DNA of 64,000 bases from Tessaracoccus caeni (GCF_029211185.1 NZ_JARGDO010000011.1:62001-126000); one strand, 5' to 3'; counted from the stretch's first letter, positions 1-9,552 are shown. A program made the numbers and translations. Notes: generated by a model not told the origin, from the sequence alone.

Positions 1-1503
1 CGCCACCTTGCTCGCCGCAGGGCGAGTGGCGGCGAAGCTGCCGGGCAGTTTGACCTCGACGCGTTTGCCGTTGACCTCGACGACGATGACCTCCGGCTCG
101 TCCTCGTCTTCGGCTTCTCCCAGCAAGCCGGTGTAGGCGGGGATCGTGCCGGTGAACTCGGTCTCGATCCAGCGCGTGTGCACAGCGAAATCGCCGTCAT
201 CGGCGGTGTAGGCGGGGTCGTTCAGCACCGCCTGATGGAACGGCACCACCGTCGGCATGCCCTCGATCACCAACTCGTCGAGCGCGCGTCGCGAACGGGC
301 CAGCGCCTGTTCTCGGTTCGCGCCGGTGACGATGATCTTGGCCACCAGCGAATCGAAGGCGCCGGGCACGGTCATGCCGACGTGGTAGCCCTCGTCGACG
401 CGGACGCCAGGGCCGGATGGGGCGTGCCACTTCACCAGGGTGCCGGGGGCCGGCATGAAGTTGCGGCCCGCGTCCTCGGCGTTGATCCGGTACTCGATCG
501 CGTGGCCGCGCACGTCCGGATCGCCGTAGCCGAGTTCCTCACCCTGGGCGATGCGGAACATCTCGCGCACCAGATCGATGCCGGTGACCTCCTCGGAGAC
601 GGGGTGCTCCACCTGGAGGCGGGTGTTCACCTCGAGGAAGGAGATGCGGCCGTCGGTGGCCACCAGGAACTCGCAGGTGCCCGCGCCCACGTAGCCGGCT
701 TCACGAAGAATGGCCTTGGACGAGGTGTAGAGGGTTTCGATCTGCTCCTCGGTGAGGAATGGGGCAGGTGCCTCTTCCACCAGCTTCTGGTGACGGCGCT
801 GGAGCGAGCAGTCGCGCGTCGAGACCACCACGACGTTGCCGTGCGCGTCGGCGAGGCATTGGGTCTCCACATGGCGCGGCTTGTCCAGATACTGCTCGAC
901 GAAGCACTCGCCCCGGCCGAAGGCTGTCACGGCTTCGCGTGTCGCCGATTCGAAAAGCTCGGCCACCTCGCCCAGCTCACGGGCCACCTTGAGACCGCGC
1001 CCACCGCCGCCGTAGGCCGCCTTGATCGCGATCGGCAGACCGTACTGCTCGGCGAACGCGATCACCTCGTCGGTGCCCGCGACGGGATCCGCCGTGCCGT
1101 GCACCAGGGGAGCGCCCACCTTCTGCGCGATGTGACGCGCCTTCACCTTGTCGCCGAGATTGTCGATGGCCGAGGGAGGAGGGCCGATCCAGATCAGTCC
1201 GGCGTCGATGACGGCCTGGGCGAAGTCGGCGTTCTCCGCGAGGAAGCCGTAGCCGGGATGCACCGCCTCCGCGCCGGAGCGCTCGGCGATGTCGAGCAGC
1301 TTGGCGACGTTCAGATAGGTGTCGGCGGGCGTCGCACCGTTCAGGGCGAATGCCTCGTCGGCGAGCGTGACGAACAGCGAATCTGAATCGGAGTCGGCGT
1401 AGGCGGCCACCGAGGCGATGCCCGCGTCGCGTGCGGCACGAATGACCCGAACGGCGATCTCTCCCCGGTTAGCGATCAGGACTTTGGTTATGGCGTTGGC
1501 CAC
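1..1503 (-). CDS. accA: Acyl-CoA (acetyl/propionyl-CoA) carboxylase alpha subunit, biotin carboxylase; 3' end outside window
   Basis: ATP-dependent carboxylation of biotin on the BCCP domain, supplying the carboxyl group to the beta subunit for malonyl- or methylmalonyl-CoA. The visible 501 codons begin [20 protein letters not shown], the classic biotin carboxylase N-terminus. They include the ATP-grasp glycine loop [12 protein letters not shown] and the active-site stretch [15 protein letters not shown]. After about residue 450 an acidic linker ([19 protein letters not shown]) leads towards the BCCP domain, so the biotinyl-lysine lies beyond base 1. The GTG start at 1503 is preceded by a strong GAGGAGG ribosome site. 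It is divergent from the NUDIX gene. The matching beta and epsilon subunits lie at 6089-7875. The family is certain; acetyl versus propionyl specificity cannot be read here. Confidence 0.93.
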   Translation of the reverse strand, partial: MANAITKVLIANRGEIAVRVIRAARDAGIASVAAYADSDSDSLFVTLADEAFALNGATPADTYLNVAKLLDIAERSGAEAVHPGYGFLAENADFAQAVIDAGLIWIGPPPSAIDNLGDKVKARHIAQKVGAPLVHGTADPVAGTDEVIAFAEQYGLPIAIKAAYGGGGRGLKVARELGEVAELFESATREAVTAFGRGECFVEQYLDKPRHVETQCLADAHGNVVVVSTRDCSLQRRHQKLVEEAPAPFLTEEQIETLYTSSKAILREAGYVGAGTCEFLVATDGRISFLEVNTRLQVEHPVSEEVTGIDLVREMFRIAQGEELGYGDPDVRGHAIEYRINAEDAGRNFMPAPGTLVKWHAPSGPGVRVDEGYHVGMTVPGAFDSLVAKIIVTGANREQALARSRRALDELVIEGMPTVVPFHQAVLNDPAYTADDGDFAVHTRWIETEFTGTIPAYTGLLGEAEDEDEPEVIVVEVNGKRVEVKLPGSFAATRPAASKVA

Positions 1504-1589
1504 GATGCCTCCTCAATAACGCTTCATCGGGGAGTGTATAGCCATCCTCTCGGGGCTGTCCGACGAAACACTCGTCCTGGGGAAGTGCC

Positions 1590-2096
1590 ATGATGGACCC
1601 CATGCCGGTTCCACAGTTCATCCTGGATCTTCGCCGCCACATAGGCACCATGCCGCTCTGGCTGATGGGCACGTCGGTGGTGGTGCTGCGCGAAGGAGCG
1701 GGGGGTGCCGAGGTGCTCCTCGTCAAGCGCTCTGACAACGGCCTCTGGGCGCTGATCAGCGGCATCGTCGATCCGGGAGAGCATCCCAAGGTCACCGCCG
1801 TGCGCGAGGCCAAGGAAGAGGCATGCGTCGACATCAGCATCGAGCGGATGCTGTGGCTGGGTGTCACCGAGCCCAGCACCTACGACAACGGCGACGTGTG
1901 TCAGTACCTCGATCACGGCTTCAGGGCGCGCTACCTGGGTGGTGAGCCTGCCGTGGGTGACGAGGAGTCGCTGGAAGTGGCATGGTTCCCCGTCGACGAT
2001 CTGCCGACGCCCCGTGCGCCCCGGGTGGACTACGGCGTGGGCTTGGCGCTGGAGGATCCGCGCGACGTGGCTCTCGACGACCTCGTCGGGACGTGA
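1590..2096 (+). CDS. NUDIX hydrolase
   Basis: A 168-aa hydrolase of nucleoside diphosphate-linked substrates; the substrate is unknown. The NUDIX box spans roughly residues 57-79 (GIVDPGEH, then REAKEEACVD). It keeps the metal-binding REXXEE glutamates, but the usual glycine after EEX is a cysteine. Start choices are ATG 1590, 1593 or 1602, with GGGGAAG at 1579-1585 as the ribosome site. The stop codon overlaps a GTG that could start the next lipoprotein gene, so the two are probably co-transcribed. Confidence 0.85.
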   Translation: MMDPMPVPQFILDLRRHIGTMPLWLMGTSVVVLREGAGGAEVLLVKRSDNGLWALISGIVDPGEHPKVTAVREAKEEACVDISIERMLWLGVTEPSTYDNGDVCQYLDHGFRARYLGGEPAVGDEESLEVAWFPVDDLPTPRAPRVDYGVGLALEDPRDVALDDLVGT

Positions 2097-2098
2097 GA

Positions 2099-2533
2099 AT
2101 GGGACGCCTCGCCAGACTCATTGCCGCCGCCGCGATCGGCGTCGGTCTCTCGGGATGCGCGGCGGCGGCCGAACCGACGCCGACGGCGCCTCCGAGCGTC
2201 GCGGCCCCCACCGTCGCGCCGGAAGGCGGGCTGCTGCTCACCGAGATGGGATTCCAGCACGCGCCGAAGGGTTTCTCGGTGCCGGCGTCCGTCGGGCAGG
2301 TGGAACGCGTCGACCAGGTCAACAACATCACCCTCGTCGCCAGCGCGCCGAGCGGGGAGGTCTTCGCCCAGTATCTGCGCGACCACCTGGAGGAGATGGG
2401 CTACGAGATCGTCGCCGACAAGGACGACTCGCTGCTGTTCGAGAACGAGGCCTGGGTAGGCGGCTTCACCGTCACCGACGGCCTGAGCGCTGTGACGCTA
2501 CGCACCGACGCAGAGTCCTATCGGACCTCCTGA
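2099..2533 (+). CDS. Small putative lipoprotein
   Basis: A 144-aa protein with an N-terminal signal peptide and a lipobox LSGC about 20 residues in, followed by a low-complexity Ala/Pro/Thr linker. This predicts a protein lipidated and anchored outside the membrane. The remainder (GFSVPASVGQVERVDQVNNI onward) has no motif I recognise. The start is ATG 2099 with GGGA at 2088-2091; GTG 2093, overlapping the NUDIX stop codon, is an in-frame alternative. Likely the second gene of the NUDIX unit. Function unknown. Confidence 0.75.
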   Translation: MGRLARLIAAAAIGVGLSGCAAAAEPTPTAPPSVAAPTVAPEGGLLLTEMGFQHAPKGFSVPASVGQVERVDQVNNITLVASAPSGEVFAQYLRDHLEEMGYEIVADKDDSLLFENEAWVGGFTVTDGLSAVTLRTDAESYRTS

Positions 2534-2580
2534 CCAGCCTTTAGTACGGCTGCTTCCGTCGCTGTGGAGCGCGGTCTTGC

Positions 2581-2652
<72 letters not shown>

Positions 2653-2714
2653 CCAGGATCGCCGCCTGACTGGACGAAATCAGCCTCGTTGTGGGGCTGT
2701 GGGGCGGACTCGCG

Positions 2715-2720
2715 TAGCGT
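2715..2720 (+). promoter_or_regulatory. -10 box TAGCGT, leaderless start of the PEP-binding protein
   Basis: TAGCGT lies 6 nt before ATG 2727 and there is no ribosome site. This fits leaderless transcription beginning at the start codon, as at other genes here. Confidence 0.6.
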
Positions 2721-2726
2721 GGGCAT

Positions 2727-5264
2727 ATGAACGCGCAGCGCCAGCCGAGCACCGGGATCGCGGGCCTGGATCAGACCATCGAGGAACTGCGGCTGGGCGA
2801 CAACGTGGTGTGGCAGGTGGATCTGGCCAGTGACTTCGCTACCGTCGTCGAGCCCTTCATCGCGCAGGCCAAGCAGGACGGGCGGCGCATCGTGCACGTC
2901 CGGTTCGGGATCCGCGAGCCGTGGCTGGAACATCACGATGATATCGAGACGCGGATCATCGACCCGACCGTCGGCTTCGAGAGCTTCTCCGTCGAGGTGC
3001 TGAGCCTGCTCACCGAAGTGGGGCGTTTCTCCTACTACGTCTTCGACCCGCTCACCGACCTGCACGAGGCCTGGAACTCCGACCTCATGGTGATGAACTT
3101 CTTCCAGATCACCTGCCCGCCGCTGTTCGAGCTGGACACCATCGCCTACTTCGCGCTGCTGCGCCACGAGCACACCTTCGCCACCATCGCGGGCATCCGT
3201 CAGACCACGCAGCTGCTGCTCGACCTGCACCGGATCGACGACGAGCTGTACGTGCAGCCGCTGAAGGTGTGGCGCCGGCACTCGCCGACGATGTTCTTTC
3301 CTCACCTGCTGACCGGCGGCGACGCGATCTCCATCACCTCGTCCGCCCTCACCGCGAGGCTGTTCACATCGGTGACCCGCAGGGTGGACAACCCTGATCG
3401 CTGGGAGCGGCAGGTCGACGAGGCGTGGGCGGCCGTAGCCGGGAGCCAAGCCGAGCAGGAACGCGCCCGCGACGACCTGCTGGGCATGCTCGTCGGCCAT
3501 CAGGGACGGATGACCGAGCTCTGCCGCACGTACATGAACCTGACCGACCTGCTCGTGGTGGCGTCGCGGATGATCGGCACGGGACGTATCGGAGGCAAGG
3601 CCGTGGGCATGCTGCTGGCCCGCTCGATGCTCGAGCACGACGAGCACAACCGGTTCTCTGGGCGCCTCGAGCCGCACGACTCCTTCTTCGTCGGATCGGA
3701 TGTGTTCGTCAGCTTCCTGATCGGCAACGGCTGGTGGAACCTGTGGACCGCCCACAAGCAGGAGGGCTACTTCGCCGCCGCCTCCGAGCTGCACGAGAAG
3801 ATCCCGCAGGGCCGCTTCCCGCAGCGGATCCGCGAGGAGTTCCTGCAGCTGATGGAGTACTTCGGATCGTCGCCCATCATCGTGCGCTCCAGCTCCCTGC
3901 TGGAGGACGACTACGGCAACGCGTTCGCCGGCAAGTACGAGAGCGTCTTCCTCGCCAACCAAGGCGATCCGGACACCCGGCTGCAGGCCTTCGAGGACGC
4001 GGTGCGCACCGTCTATGCGTCGGCCGTCGGCGTGGATGCGCTGCGCTACCGGGCCGATCGCGGGCTCGGGGAGCACGACGAGCAGATGGCCGTGCTGGTG
4101 CAGCGCGTCTCGGGCGACTTGTTCGGCGAACTGTTCTTCCCGTCCGTGGCGGGTGTGGCGAACAGCTCCAGCCTCTACGTCTGGGACTCGACGCTGCCCG
4201 ACCGGGGAATGGCGCGGCTGGTAGTGGGTCTCGGCACCCGCGCCGTCGACCGGAAGGGCGGCGACTTCGCCCGCATCGTCGCGCTGGCCGAGCCGTCGGC
4301 GTCCCCCGGAGGCCAGGACGACGCGGGCAAGTACTCGCAGCGCCGCGTCGACGTGCTCGACCTGGCCGGCGACACGATCGAGACGGTGCCCATGGCCGTT
4401 GTGCGGCAGGCTGCCGCCAGGCTGGATTGGTCGCTGCTGGCCAGCCGCGATGTCGCGGCGGAACGCCGCCTGCGCGAGCGCGGACGGCCCGCCCCGAAGC
4501 AGCCCATGGAGGTGATCGACTTCGCCGGGCTGCTGAGCGGGGATCTGCCGCAGCTGATGGCCGACATGCTGGAGTGCCTGGCCGAGGCCTACGCGCACCC
4601 CGTCGACACCGAGTTCACCATCAACTTCGACCGTTACGGACAGCCGACGCTCAACCTGGTGCAGTGCCGTCCGCTGCAGACGCGTGGCGTGGGGCGCTCG
4701 GTGGAGCTGCCGGTCTTCGACGCGCAACGTTGCCTGATCAAGACGACCGGATCCTTCATGGGCGGCAATGCGCAGCTGCCGCTCGACCTGGTGGTCGCTG
4801 TGCGCCCCGACGCCTACCTCGCGCTCGGCGAGTGGGCGCGTTACGAGGTGGCGCGGATGATCGGCAAGGTGAACCGGCGCCTGGCCGGACGCTCAGCGCT
4901 GCTGATGGGGCCGGGTCGATGGGGTACCACGACGGCGTCGCTGGGCGTGCCCGCTCACTTCGTCGACATCAACAAGTTCGCCGTGCTGTGCGAGCACACC
5001 TACGCCGCCGGAAGCTTCCGGCCCGAGCTCAGCTACGGCAGCCACTTCTTCCAGGAGTTGGTCGAGGCTGACACCTTCTATCTGGCGGTCTTCGACGGTC
5101 GCGAGGGCACCCACTTCAACCCGGATCGGGTACTGGATCAGCCCAACCTGCTCGCCGAGATCGTGCCCGAGGCGGAGTCACTGGCCGGCGTGCTGCACGT
5201 CGCCGACGCAAACGGCCTGACCCTCTACGCCGATATCGTCAACCAGCAGCTGCTGATCCAATAG
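2727..5264 (+). CDS. PEP/pyruvate-binding domain protein (PPDK N-terminal-like, ATP-grasp)
   Basis: An 845-aa protein related to the nucleotide-binding N-terminal half of PEP synthase and pyruvate phosphate dikinase. Visible signatures are RIGGKAVGMLLARSML (about residues 286-300) and VRSSSLLEDDYGNAFAGKY (about 388-406). I see no phosphohistidine swivelling domain and no PEP-binding barrel, so a normal dikinase reaction is unlikely. The C-terminal third contains a conserved-looking block GPGRWGTTTASLGVPAHFVD (about 727-746) and ends in LLIQ. The role may be an ATP-dependent phosphotransfer, but this is inference. It stands alone, between the homopolymer hairpin and a repeat cluster. Confidence 0.72.
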   Translation: MNAQRQPSTGIAGLDQTIEELRLGDNVVWQVDLASDFATVVEPFIAQAKQDGRRIVHVRFGIREPWLEHHDDIETRIIDPTVGFESFSVEVLSLLTEVGRFSYYVFDPLTDLHEAWNSDLMVMNFFQITCPPLFELDTIAYFALLRHEHTFATIAGIRQTTQLLLDLHRIDDELYVQPLKVWRRHSPTMFFPHLLTGGDAISITSSALTARLFTSVTRRVDNPDRWERQVDEAWAAVAGSQAEQERARDDLLGMLVGHQGRMTELCRTYMNLTDLLVVASRMIGTGRIGGKAVGMLLARSMLEHDEHNRFSGRLEPHDSFFVGSDVFVSFLIGNGWWNLWTAHKQEGYFAAASELHEKIPQGRFPQRIREEFLQLMEYFGSSPIIVRSSSLLEDDYGNAFAGKYESVFLANQGDPDTRLQAFEDAVRTVYASAVGVDALRYRADRGLGEHDEQMAVLVQRVSGDLFGELFFPSVAGVANSSSLYVWDSTLPDRGMARLVVGLGTRAVDRKGGDFARIVALAEPSASPGGQDDAGKYSQRRVDVLDLAGDTIETVPMAVVRQAAARLDWSLLASRDVAAERRLRERGRPAPKQPMEVIDFAGLLSGDLPQLMADMLECLAEAYAHPVDTEFTINFDRYGQPTLNLVQCRPLQTRGVGRSVELPVFDAQRCLIKTTGSFMGGNAQLPLDLVVAVRPDAYLALGEWARYEVARMIGKVNRRLAGRSALLMGPGRWGTTTASLGVPAHFVDINKFAVLCEHTYAAGSFRPELSYGSHFFQELVEADTFYLAVFDGREGTHFNPDRVLDQPNLLAEIVPEAESLAGVLHVADANGLTLYADIVNQQLLIQ

Positions 5265-5275
5265 TGCCCTGACTA

Positions 5276-5308
5276 CGCTCTTTGAGGTGCGAGCGAAGCG
5301 AGCCTCGA
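5276..5308 (+). repeat. 33-bp palindromic repeat, copy 1
   Basis: Begins CGCTCTTTGAGGTGCGAGCG and ends GCGAGCCTCGA. Identical to the unit at 5338-5370 and to the reverse complements at 37838, 37987 and 38050. Confidence 0.9.
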
Positions 5309-5337
5309 CAATCGAGACCAGTGCGAAGCACCATCCA

Positions 5338-5370
5338 CGCTCTTTGAGGTGCGAGCGAAGCGAGCCTCGA
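5338..5370 (+). repeat. 33-bp palindromic repeat, copy 2
   Basis: Identical to 5276-5308. Its last bases begin a 23-bp direct repeat found at 5368-5390 and 5395-5417 (CGAAAAGAGCCGACGCGACC, then TCC). Confidence 0.9.
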
Positions 5371-5417
5371 AAAGAGCCGACGCGACCTCCCGATCGAAAA
5401 GAGCCGACGCGACCTCC
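5368..5417. repeat. Tandem 23-bp direct repeat
   Basis: The two exact copies at 5368-5390 and 5395-5417 are separated by 4 bp, next to the palindromic repeats. Confidence 0.85.
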
Positions 5418-5453
5418 GGCTGGGTCTGTCGTTCAGCCGTCGGCTGAGCCCTT

Positions 5454-5493
5454 TCGAGGCTCGGCCGCGGGCGGCCTCGCACCTCAAGGAGCG
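5454..5493 (-). repeat. Diverged reverse copy of the palindromic repeat
   Basis: Begins TCGAGGCTCGGCCGCGGGCG and ends CACCTCAAGGAGCG. The core is altered, but both ends match the family in reverse orientation. It covers the last three codons and the stop of maf. Confidence 0.7.
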
Positions 5494-6092
5494 TGGGGGG
5501 TCCACAAACTCGGCCAGTCGACGCCGAGATCGATCACCATCTGGCGGAACAGCGGCAGGCTGAGCCCAGAGACGTTGAAATGGTCGCCGTCGATGGCCGT
5601 GATGTAGGCGCCGCCTCGGCCGTCGACGGTGAATCCGCCGGCGACTCGTTCCGGCTCTCCGGTTGCGACATAGGCGTCGATCTCCCGATCGTCGAGGTCG
5701 GCGAAGTGCACCACCGTGCTGCGCAACTGGCAGGCCTCGCGGGCCTCGCCGTCGGTGCGCGCCCAGACATAGTGCCCGGTGTGGATCACGCCCTGGTTAC
5801 GGCGCATCCGGCGCCAGAGCATCCGGGCGGCATCCGCGGTGCCGGGTTTGCCGTGAATGCGCCCCTCGAACTCCAGGAGAGTGTCGCACGCCACCAGCAC
5901 CGCGTCGCCGGTGACCTTCTCTGCGACATCGCGGCCCTTGGCGCGTGCGAGCAGCAGGGGCAGCACACCGGGGCGGGGGTCGGTGACGAGCGACTCGTCG
6001 ACGCCCGAAACGATCACCTCGGGACTGAGCCCCGCGTGCCGCAGCAGGTCTAGACGCGCCGGAGACTTCGACGCCAGGATCAGGCGCGTCAT
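5484..6092 (-). CDS. maf: Maf-family nucleoside triphosphate pyrophosphatase
   Basis: A 202-aa house-cleaning enzyme that hydrolyses non-canonical or modified nucleoside triphosphates to monophosphates. The N-terminus [20 protein letters not shown] has the diagnostic SxSPxR motif. The ACDTLLEFEGRIHGKP block carries the catalytic aspartate. The ATG at 6092 overlaps the accE stop codon by four bases (ATGA), so it is translationally coupled as the third gene of accD-accE-maf. Its extreme 3' end runs into a diverged copy of the palindromic repeat. Confidence 0.9.
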   Translation of the reverse strand: MTRLILASKSPARLDLLRHAGLSPEVIVSGVDESLVTDPRPGVLPLLLARAKGRDVAEKVTGDAVLVACDTLLEFEGRIHGKPGTADAARMLWRRMRRNQGVIHTGHYVWARTDGEAREACQLRSTVVHFADLDDREIDAYVATGEPERVAGGFTVDGRGGAYITAIDGDHFNVSGLSLPLFRQMVIDLGVDWPSLWTPHAP

Positions 6093-6304
6093 CGCTGGTG
6101 GTAGGTGCGCCAGGCGTCGCGGCCGTAGACCAGCTGCGAGCGCACCCCGCGGTAGTAGGACGACCATCCGCCGGCGCGCGGCCGGTCGTCGGCCGAGTGC
6201 AAGGGCTCCTGCCTGCTGACTGCCCGCAACACGGCCAACACCGCTGCGGTCTCCTCCTCGGAGAGGTTGGCCTTGGCGAGGCCGATGGGCTGCTGCTCAT
6301 TCAT
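6089..6304 (-). CDS. accE: Acyl-CoA carboxylase epsilon subunit
   Basis: A 71-aa protein whose C-terminus ([20 protein letters not shown]) is typical of the small actinobacterial AccE subunit that binds and stimulates the AccA-AccD complex. It begins [20 protein letters not shown], and the rest is short and variable, as expected. Its ATG overlaps the accD stop as ATGA, and its own stop overlaps the maf start in the same way. This tight coupling fits stoichiometric production with the beta subunit. Confidence 0.85.
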   Translation of the reverse strand: MNEQQPIGLAKANLSEEETAAVLAVLRAVSRQEPLHSADDRPRAGGWSSYYRGVRSQLVYGRDAWRTYHQR

Positions 6305-7875
6305 AGGGGAATGTTCCCATGCTTCTTGGGTGGCAGCGCTTCGCGTTTCGTGCGCAGCAGGCGCAGCGCCCGGATCACCTGGGCGCGGGTCTCGTGCGGG
6401 TAGATCACCTGATCGACGTAGCCGCGGTCGGCGGCGACGTAGGGGTTGGTGAGCTCGTCGTCGTACTCCTGGATGAGCCGGGCGCGCATGGCCTCGGGGT
6501 CGTCGGCGACGGCCAGTTGCTTGCGGTACAGGATGTTCACGGCGCCCTGTGCGCCCATCACCGCGATCTGGGCCGTCGGCCAGGCCAGGTTGATGTCGGT
6601 GCCCAGATGCTTGGAGCCCATCACGACGTAGGCGCCGCCGTAGGCCTTGCGGGTGATCACCGTCAGCAGCGGCACCGTCGCCTCGCTGTAGGCGTACAGC
6701 AGCTTGGCGCCGCGACGGATGATGCCGTTGTGCTCCTGCGCGACGCCGGGCAGGAAGCCGGGGGTGTCGACGAAGGTGAGCACCGGGATGTTGAACGCGT
6801 CGCAGGTGCGCACGAAACGCGCGGCCTTCTCCGACGAGTCGATGTCGAGGCAGCCGGCGAAGGTGGTGGGCTGGTTGGCCACGACGCCGATCGAGCGGCC
6901 CTCGATGCGGCCGAAGCCCACGATGATCGACGGCGCGAACAGCTCCATCACCTCGAGGAACTCGTCGTCGTCGAGCACGTTGTGGATGATCTCGCGCATG
7001 TCGTAGGGCTGGTTGGCCGAGTCGGGGATGAGCCGGTCCAGCTCGCGATCATGGTCGGTGATCGTCAGGTCCACCTCGTCGTCGTCATAGATCGGCGGGT
7101 CTTCCAGGTTGTTCTGCGGCAGATAGCTCAGCAGGTCGCGCGCGTACTCGATGGCGTCGGTCTCGTTGGCGGCCAGGTAGTGCGAGTTACCGGACTTGCT
7201 GGAATGGGTTCGTCCGCCGCCCAGGTCTTCCATCGAGACCTCTTCGCCGGTGACCGTCTTGATCACCTCCGGGCCGGTGATGAACATCTGCGAGGTCTGG
7301 TCGACCATGATGACGAAGTCGGTCAGCGCCGGGCCGTAGACGTGGCCGCCGGCCGCCGCGCCCATCACCAGCGAGATCTGCGGGATCACGCCGGAGGCCA
7401 GGGTGTGGCGTCGGAACAGCTCGCCATAGAGCGCCAGCGAGACGACGCCCTCCTGGATGCGGGCGCCGCCGCCCTCGATGATGCCCACCAGCGGCACGCC
7501 GGTCTTCAGCGCGAAGTCCTGGATCTTGACGATCTTCTCGCCGTAGACCTGACCCAGCGCCCCGCCGAAGACGGTGACGTCCTGACTGAACACGCAGACA
7601 GGTCGGCCGTGGATGGAGCCGGTGCCGGTGATCACGCCGTCGCCGAAGGGCCGGTTGTTCTCCATCCCGAACACGGAGAAGCGATGGCGGGAGAACTGGT
7701 CGAACTCGGCGAAGCTGCCCTCGTCGAGCAGCGCGAGCACCCGCTCGCGCGCGGTCATCTTGCCTTTGGCCTTGTGCCGCTCGATCGCAGCGGGAGAGCC
7801 GGCGTGCACGGCTTCGTCGATGCGCACGCCGAGATTCGCGATCCGACCAGCAGTGGTGTGGATGTCTATCTCCAT
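6301..7875 (-). CDS. accD: Acyl-CoA carboxylase beta (carboxyltransferase) subunit
   Basis: A 524-aa biotin-dependent carboxyltransferase that moves the carboxyl group from carboxybiotin to acyl-CoA. It has the two crotonase-like halves of the family. Motifs include [11 protein letters not shown] and [18 protein letters not shown] in the N-terminal half, and [20 protein letters not shown] and [17 protein letters not shown] in the C-terminal half. The length matches propionyl-CoA carboxylase beta chains (about 520). ATG 7875 is preferred because TATTGT lies 7 nt upstream on this strand, a leaderless arrangement. It is divergent from birA, which biotinylates the partner subunit, and first in accD-accE-maf. 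Propionyl-CoA is the likeliest substrate, but this is unproven. Confidence 0.93.
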   Translation of the reverse strand: MEIDIHTTAGRIANLGVRIDEAVHAGSPAAIERHKAKGKMTARERVLALLDEGSFAEFDQFSRHRFSVFGMENNRPFGDGVITGTGSIHGRPVCVFSQDVTVFGGALGQVYGEKIVKIQDFALKTGVPLVGIIEGGGARIQEGVVSLALYGELFRRHTLASGVIPQISLVMGAAAGGHVYGPALTDFVIMVDQTSQMFITGPEVIKTVTGEEVSMEDLGGGRTHSSKSGNSHYLAANETDAIEYARDLLSYLPQNNLEDPPIYDDDEVDLTITDHDRELDRLIPDSANQPYDMREIIHNVLDDDEFLEVMELFAPSIIVGFGRIEGRSIGVVANQPTTFAGCLDIDSSEKAARFVRTCDAFNIPVLTFVDTPGFLPGVAQEHNGIIRRGAKLLYAYSEATVPLLTVITRKAYGGAYVVMGSKHLGTDINLAWPTAQIAVMGAQGAVNILYRKQLAVADDPEAMRARLIQEYDDELTNPYVAADRGYVDQVIYPHETRAQVIRALRLLRTKREALPPKKHGNIPL

Positions 7876-7882
7876 GGTGGAC

Positions 7883-7888
7883 ACAATA
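7883..7888 (-). promoter_or_regulatory. -10 box TATTGT, leaderless start of accD
   Basis: TATTGT on the minus strand is 7 nt from ATG 7875. Confidence 0.55.
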
Positions 7889-7944
7889 GGGCGACGCATC
7901 TGGCTGTTGGGCCGATCCGGAAAATCCCTCCGGGCGCGGCTCGG

Positions 7945-7950
7945 TAGGCT
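7945..7950 (+). promoter_or_regulatory. -10 box TAGGCT, leaderless start of birA
   Basis: TAGGCT is 6 nt before GTG 7957, divergent from the accD promoter about 60 bp away. Confidence 0.6.
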
Positions 7951-7956
7951 GGCGCC

Positions 7957-8748
7957 GTGCCGAATGACGCCACGCGCCTCGATGAACTGACCAGCCTGTT
8001 GGGCCCGCGGACCATGTGGCGTCCCGTCGAGTGGGTGCCGACGACCGGCTCCACCAACGCCGATCTCAGCGCTCGTGCGCGCCTGGGTGAGACGGAGGGC
8101 GCGGTGCGGATCGCCGACGAGCAGACCAGCGGACGAGGGCGGCTGGCCCGGACCTGGGTCTCGCCGGCGCGGTCGTCGGTGGCGATCTCGGTGCTGCTGA
8201 AACCTGAGCATGGCCCGACCGCATGGGGGTGGCTGTCGTTGTTGGCGGGAATGGCGATCACCGAGGCGCTGGAGGAGCTGTCTCCGGCTGGGGTCTCGGT
8301 GGAACTGAAATGGCCCAACGACGTGCTGATCGACGGCAAGAAGGTGTGCGGCATCCTCTCCGAGCGGATCGAGCACGCCGACGGCGCCCGCGCGGTGGTG
8401 GGCATGGGCATCAACATCGCGCTCACCGAGGACGAGCTGCCGGTGCCGAACGCCACGTCGCTGGCGCTGGCCGGCTTCGAGGTGAACACCCTCGACGTGG
8501 TGGCCGGCGTGCTGCGCCACTTCGAGAACCTCTACCGCGGGTGGCGAGAGGATCCCGATCTTCGCGTCGCCTACCAGCGACGCTGCGCCTCCGTGGGAGC
8601 CGAGCTGCGGATCGTCGTCTCAGACACCGAAACCGTCACCGGCAGGGGAGTGGGCGTCGACGAGTTCGGCCGCCTGCTCGTCGAGACCGCCCGCGGGGTA
8701 CGCGCCTTCGCCGTCGGCGACGTCATCCATGCCCGTCTTCCCCGCTGA
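7957..8748 (+). CDS. birA: Biotin--[acetyl-CoA-carboxylase] ligase
   Basis: A 263-aa enzyme that activates biotin as biotinyl-AMP and attaches it to the carrier lysine of the acyl-CoA carboxylase alpha subunit. Motifs are [11 protein letters not shown] near the start, the biotinyl-AMP loop [12 protein letters not shown] (about residue 60) and [17 protein letters not shown] (about 117), with a short C-terminal SH3-like domain. There is no N-terminal DNA-binding domain, so it is a monofunctional ligase and not a repressor. GTG start with TAGGCT 6 nt upstream. Divergent from accD, placing modifier and target enzyme genes together. Confidence 0.93.
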   Translation: MPNDATRLDELTSLLGPRTMWRPVEWVPTTGSTNADLSARARLGETEGAVRIADEQTSGRGRLARTWVSPARSSVAISVLLKPEHGPTAWGWLSLLAGMAITEALEELSPAGVSVELKWPNDVLIDGKKVCGILSERIEHADGARAVVGMGINIALTEDELPVPNATSLALAGFEVNTLDVVAGVLRHFENLYRGWREDPDLRVAYQRRCASVGAELRIVVSDTETVTGRGVGVDEFGRLLVETARGVRAFAVGDVIHARLPR

Positions 8749-8802
8749 ACCGTCGGCGGGGCGGGCGATCGAGGTTGATTTCGTCCTGGGTCCGAGAGGA
8801 TC

Positions 8803-8921
8803 GGGGCTGAATCCGTCAGTGCTCGGGCTCATCCGGGGTTATCGGGGTTGTGGATGACAGCATGCCGACATCCAGAGCCCCGATACCGCGGTATCGAGAG
8901 AAAACTGACGGAATCAACCCC
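8803..8921. repeat. 119-bp MITE-like element with 18-bp terminal inverted repeats
   Basis: The left end GGGGCTGAATCCGTCAGT (8803-8820) pairs with the right end ACTGACGGAATCAACCCC (8904-8921) at 16 of 18 positions. A perfect 16-bp palindrome CGATACCGCGGTATCG lies at 8881-8896. No open frame belongs to it. It fills most of the 260-bp gap between birA and the PH-domain gene. Confidence 0.55.
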
Positions 8922-9008
8922 GGTAGGCCTTCGGCAGGCCTCGCGACGGCGGTGCCAGTTCTCGCGGGGTCCCTCGGAGCTGTCGGTGCGGCGTGTCATG
9001 CTTGGGGC

Positions 9009-9521
9009 ATGGCTATCAGCAAGGATCTCCTCGGGGCCGACGAAAACGTCGTGTTGCACCTGCGCACCCACGCGAAGCGACTGCTCGGGCCTGTCGCGGC
9101 CCTCATCGTTCTGGGCGCGGCAACCGGGGTGGCGACGGCGCTGTTCCCGCCGGAGTGGACGCCGCTGGCCTATTACATCGAGGCCGGCATCGTGGCCATC
9201 CTGCTGATCTGGCTGGTGATCGTGCCCTTCCTCAACTGGTACACCTCCACCTACACCATCACCGACCGGCGCATCATCACCCGCACGGGCATCCTCAACA
9301 AGCGTGGCCACGACCTACCGCTGCGCCGGATCAACAACGTGAACTACGAGCACAGCCTGGTCGACCGGATCCTCGGGTGCGGCACCCTGGTGTTCGAGAC
9401 AGCCGCCGGCAACCCGCTGATCCTCGACGACGTGCCACGCGTCGAGCGGGTGCACGTCGCCATCACCGAGCTGCTCTTCGACGACGGGCCAGATCCCGAT
9501 CGTCGCGAACTGGGGGAGTGA
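9009..9521 (+). CDS. PH-domain (DUF304/bPH2) membrane protein
   Basis: A 170-aa protein with two membrane segments (about residues 27-45 and 53-75) followed by a bacterial PH domain: TSTYTITDRRIITRTGILNK, then a LPLRRINNVNYEHSLVDRIL core. Such proteins are common in actinobacteria beside birA and purK; the function is not established. ATG 9009 has the weak -10-like CATGCT 6 nt upstream, fitting the leaderless pattern. The C-terminus is acidic (DDGPDPDRRELGE). Confidence 0.82.
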   Translation: MAISKDLLGADENVVLHLRTHAKRLLGPVAALIVLGAATGVATALFPPEWTPLAYYIEAGIVAILLIWLVIVPFLNWYTSTYTITDRRIITRTGILNKRGHDLPLRRINNVNYEHSLVDRILGCGTLVFETAAGNPLILDDVPRVERVHVAITELLFDDGPDPDRRELGE

Positions 9522-9540
9522 GCCTGTCCTTCGGAGCCAT

Positions 9541-9546
9541 TAGGCT
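9541..9546 (+). promoter_or_regulatory. -10 box TAGGCT, leaderless start of purK
   Basis: TAGGCT is 6 nt before GTG 9553. This spacing favours 9553 over the GTG at 9547. Confidence 0.6.
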
Positions 9547-9552
9547 GTGCCC

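Noticed and set aside
178-1386. 402-aa plus-strand frame across accA
   Set aside because: Antisense to clear biotin carboxylase motifs.
5276-5417. CRISPR array
   Set aside because: Repeats are few, palindromic and irregularly spaced, units recur in reverse at another locus, and no cas genes are present.
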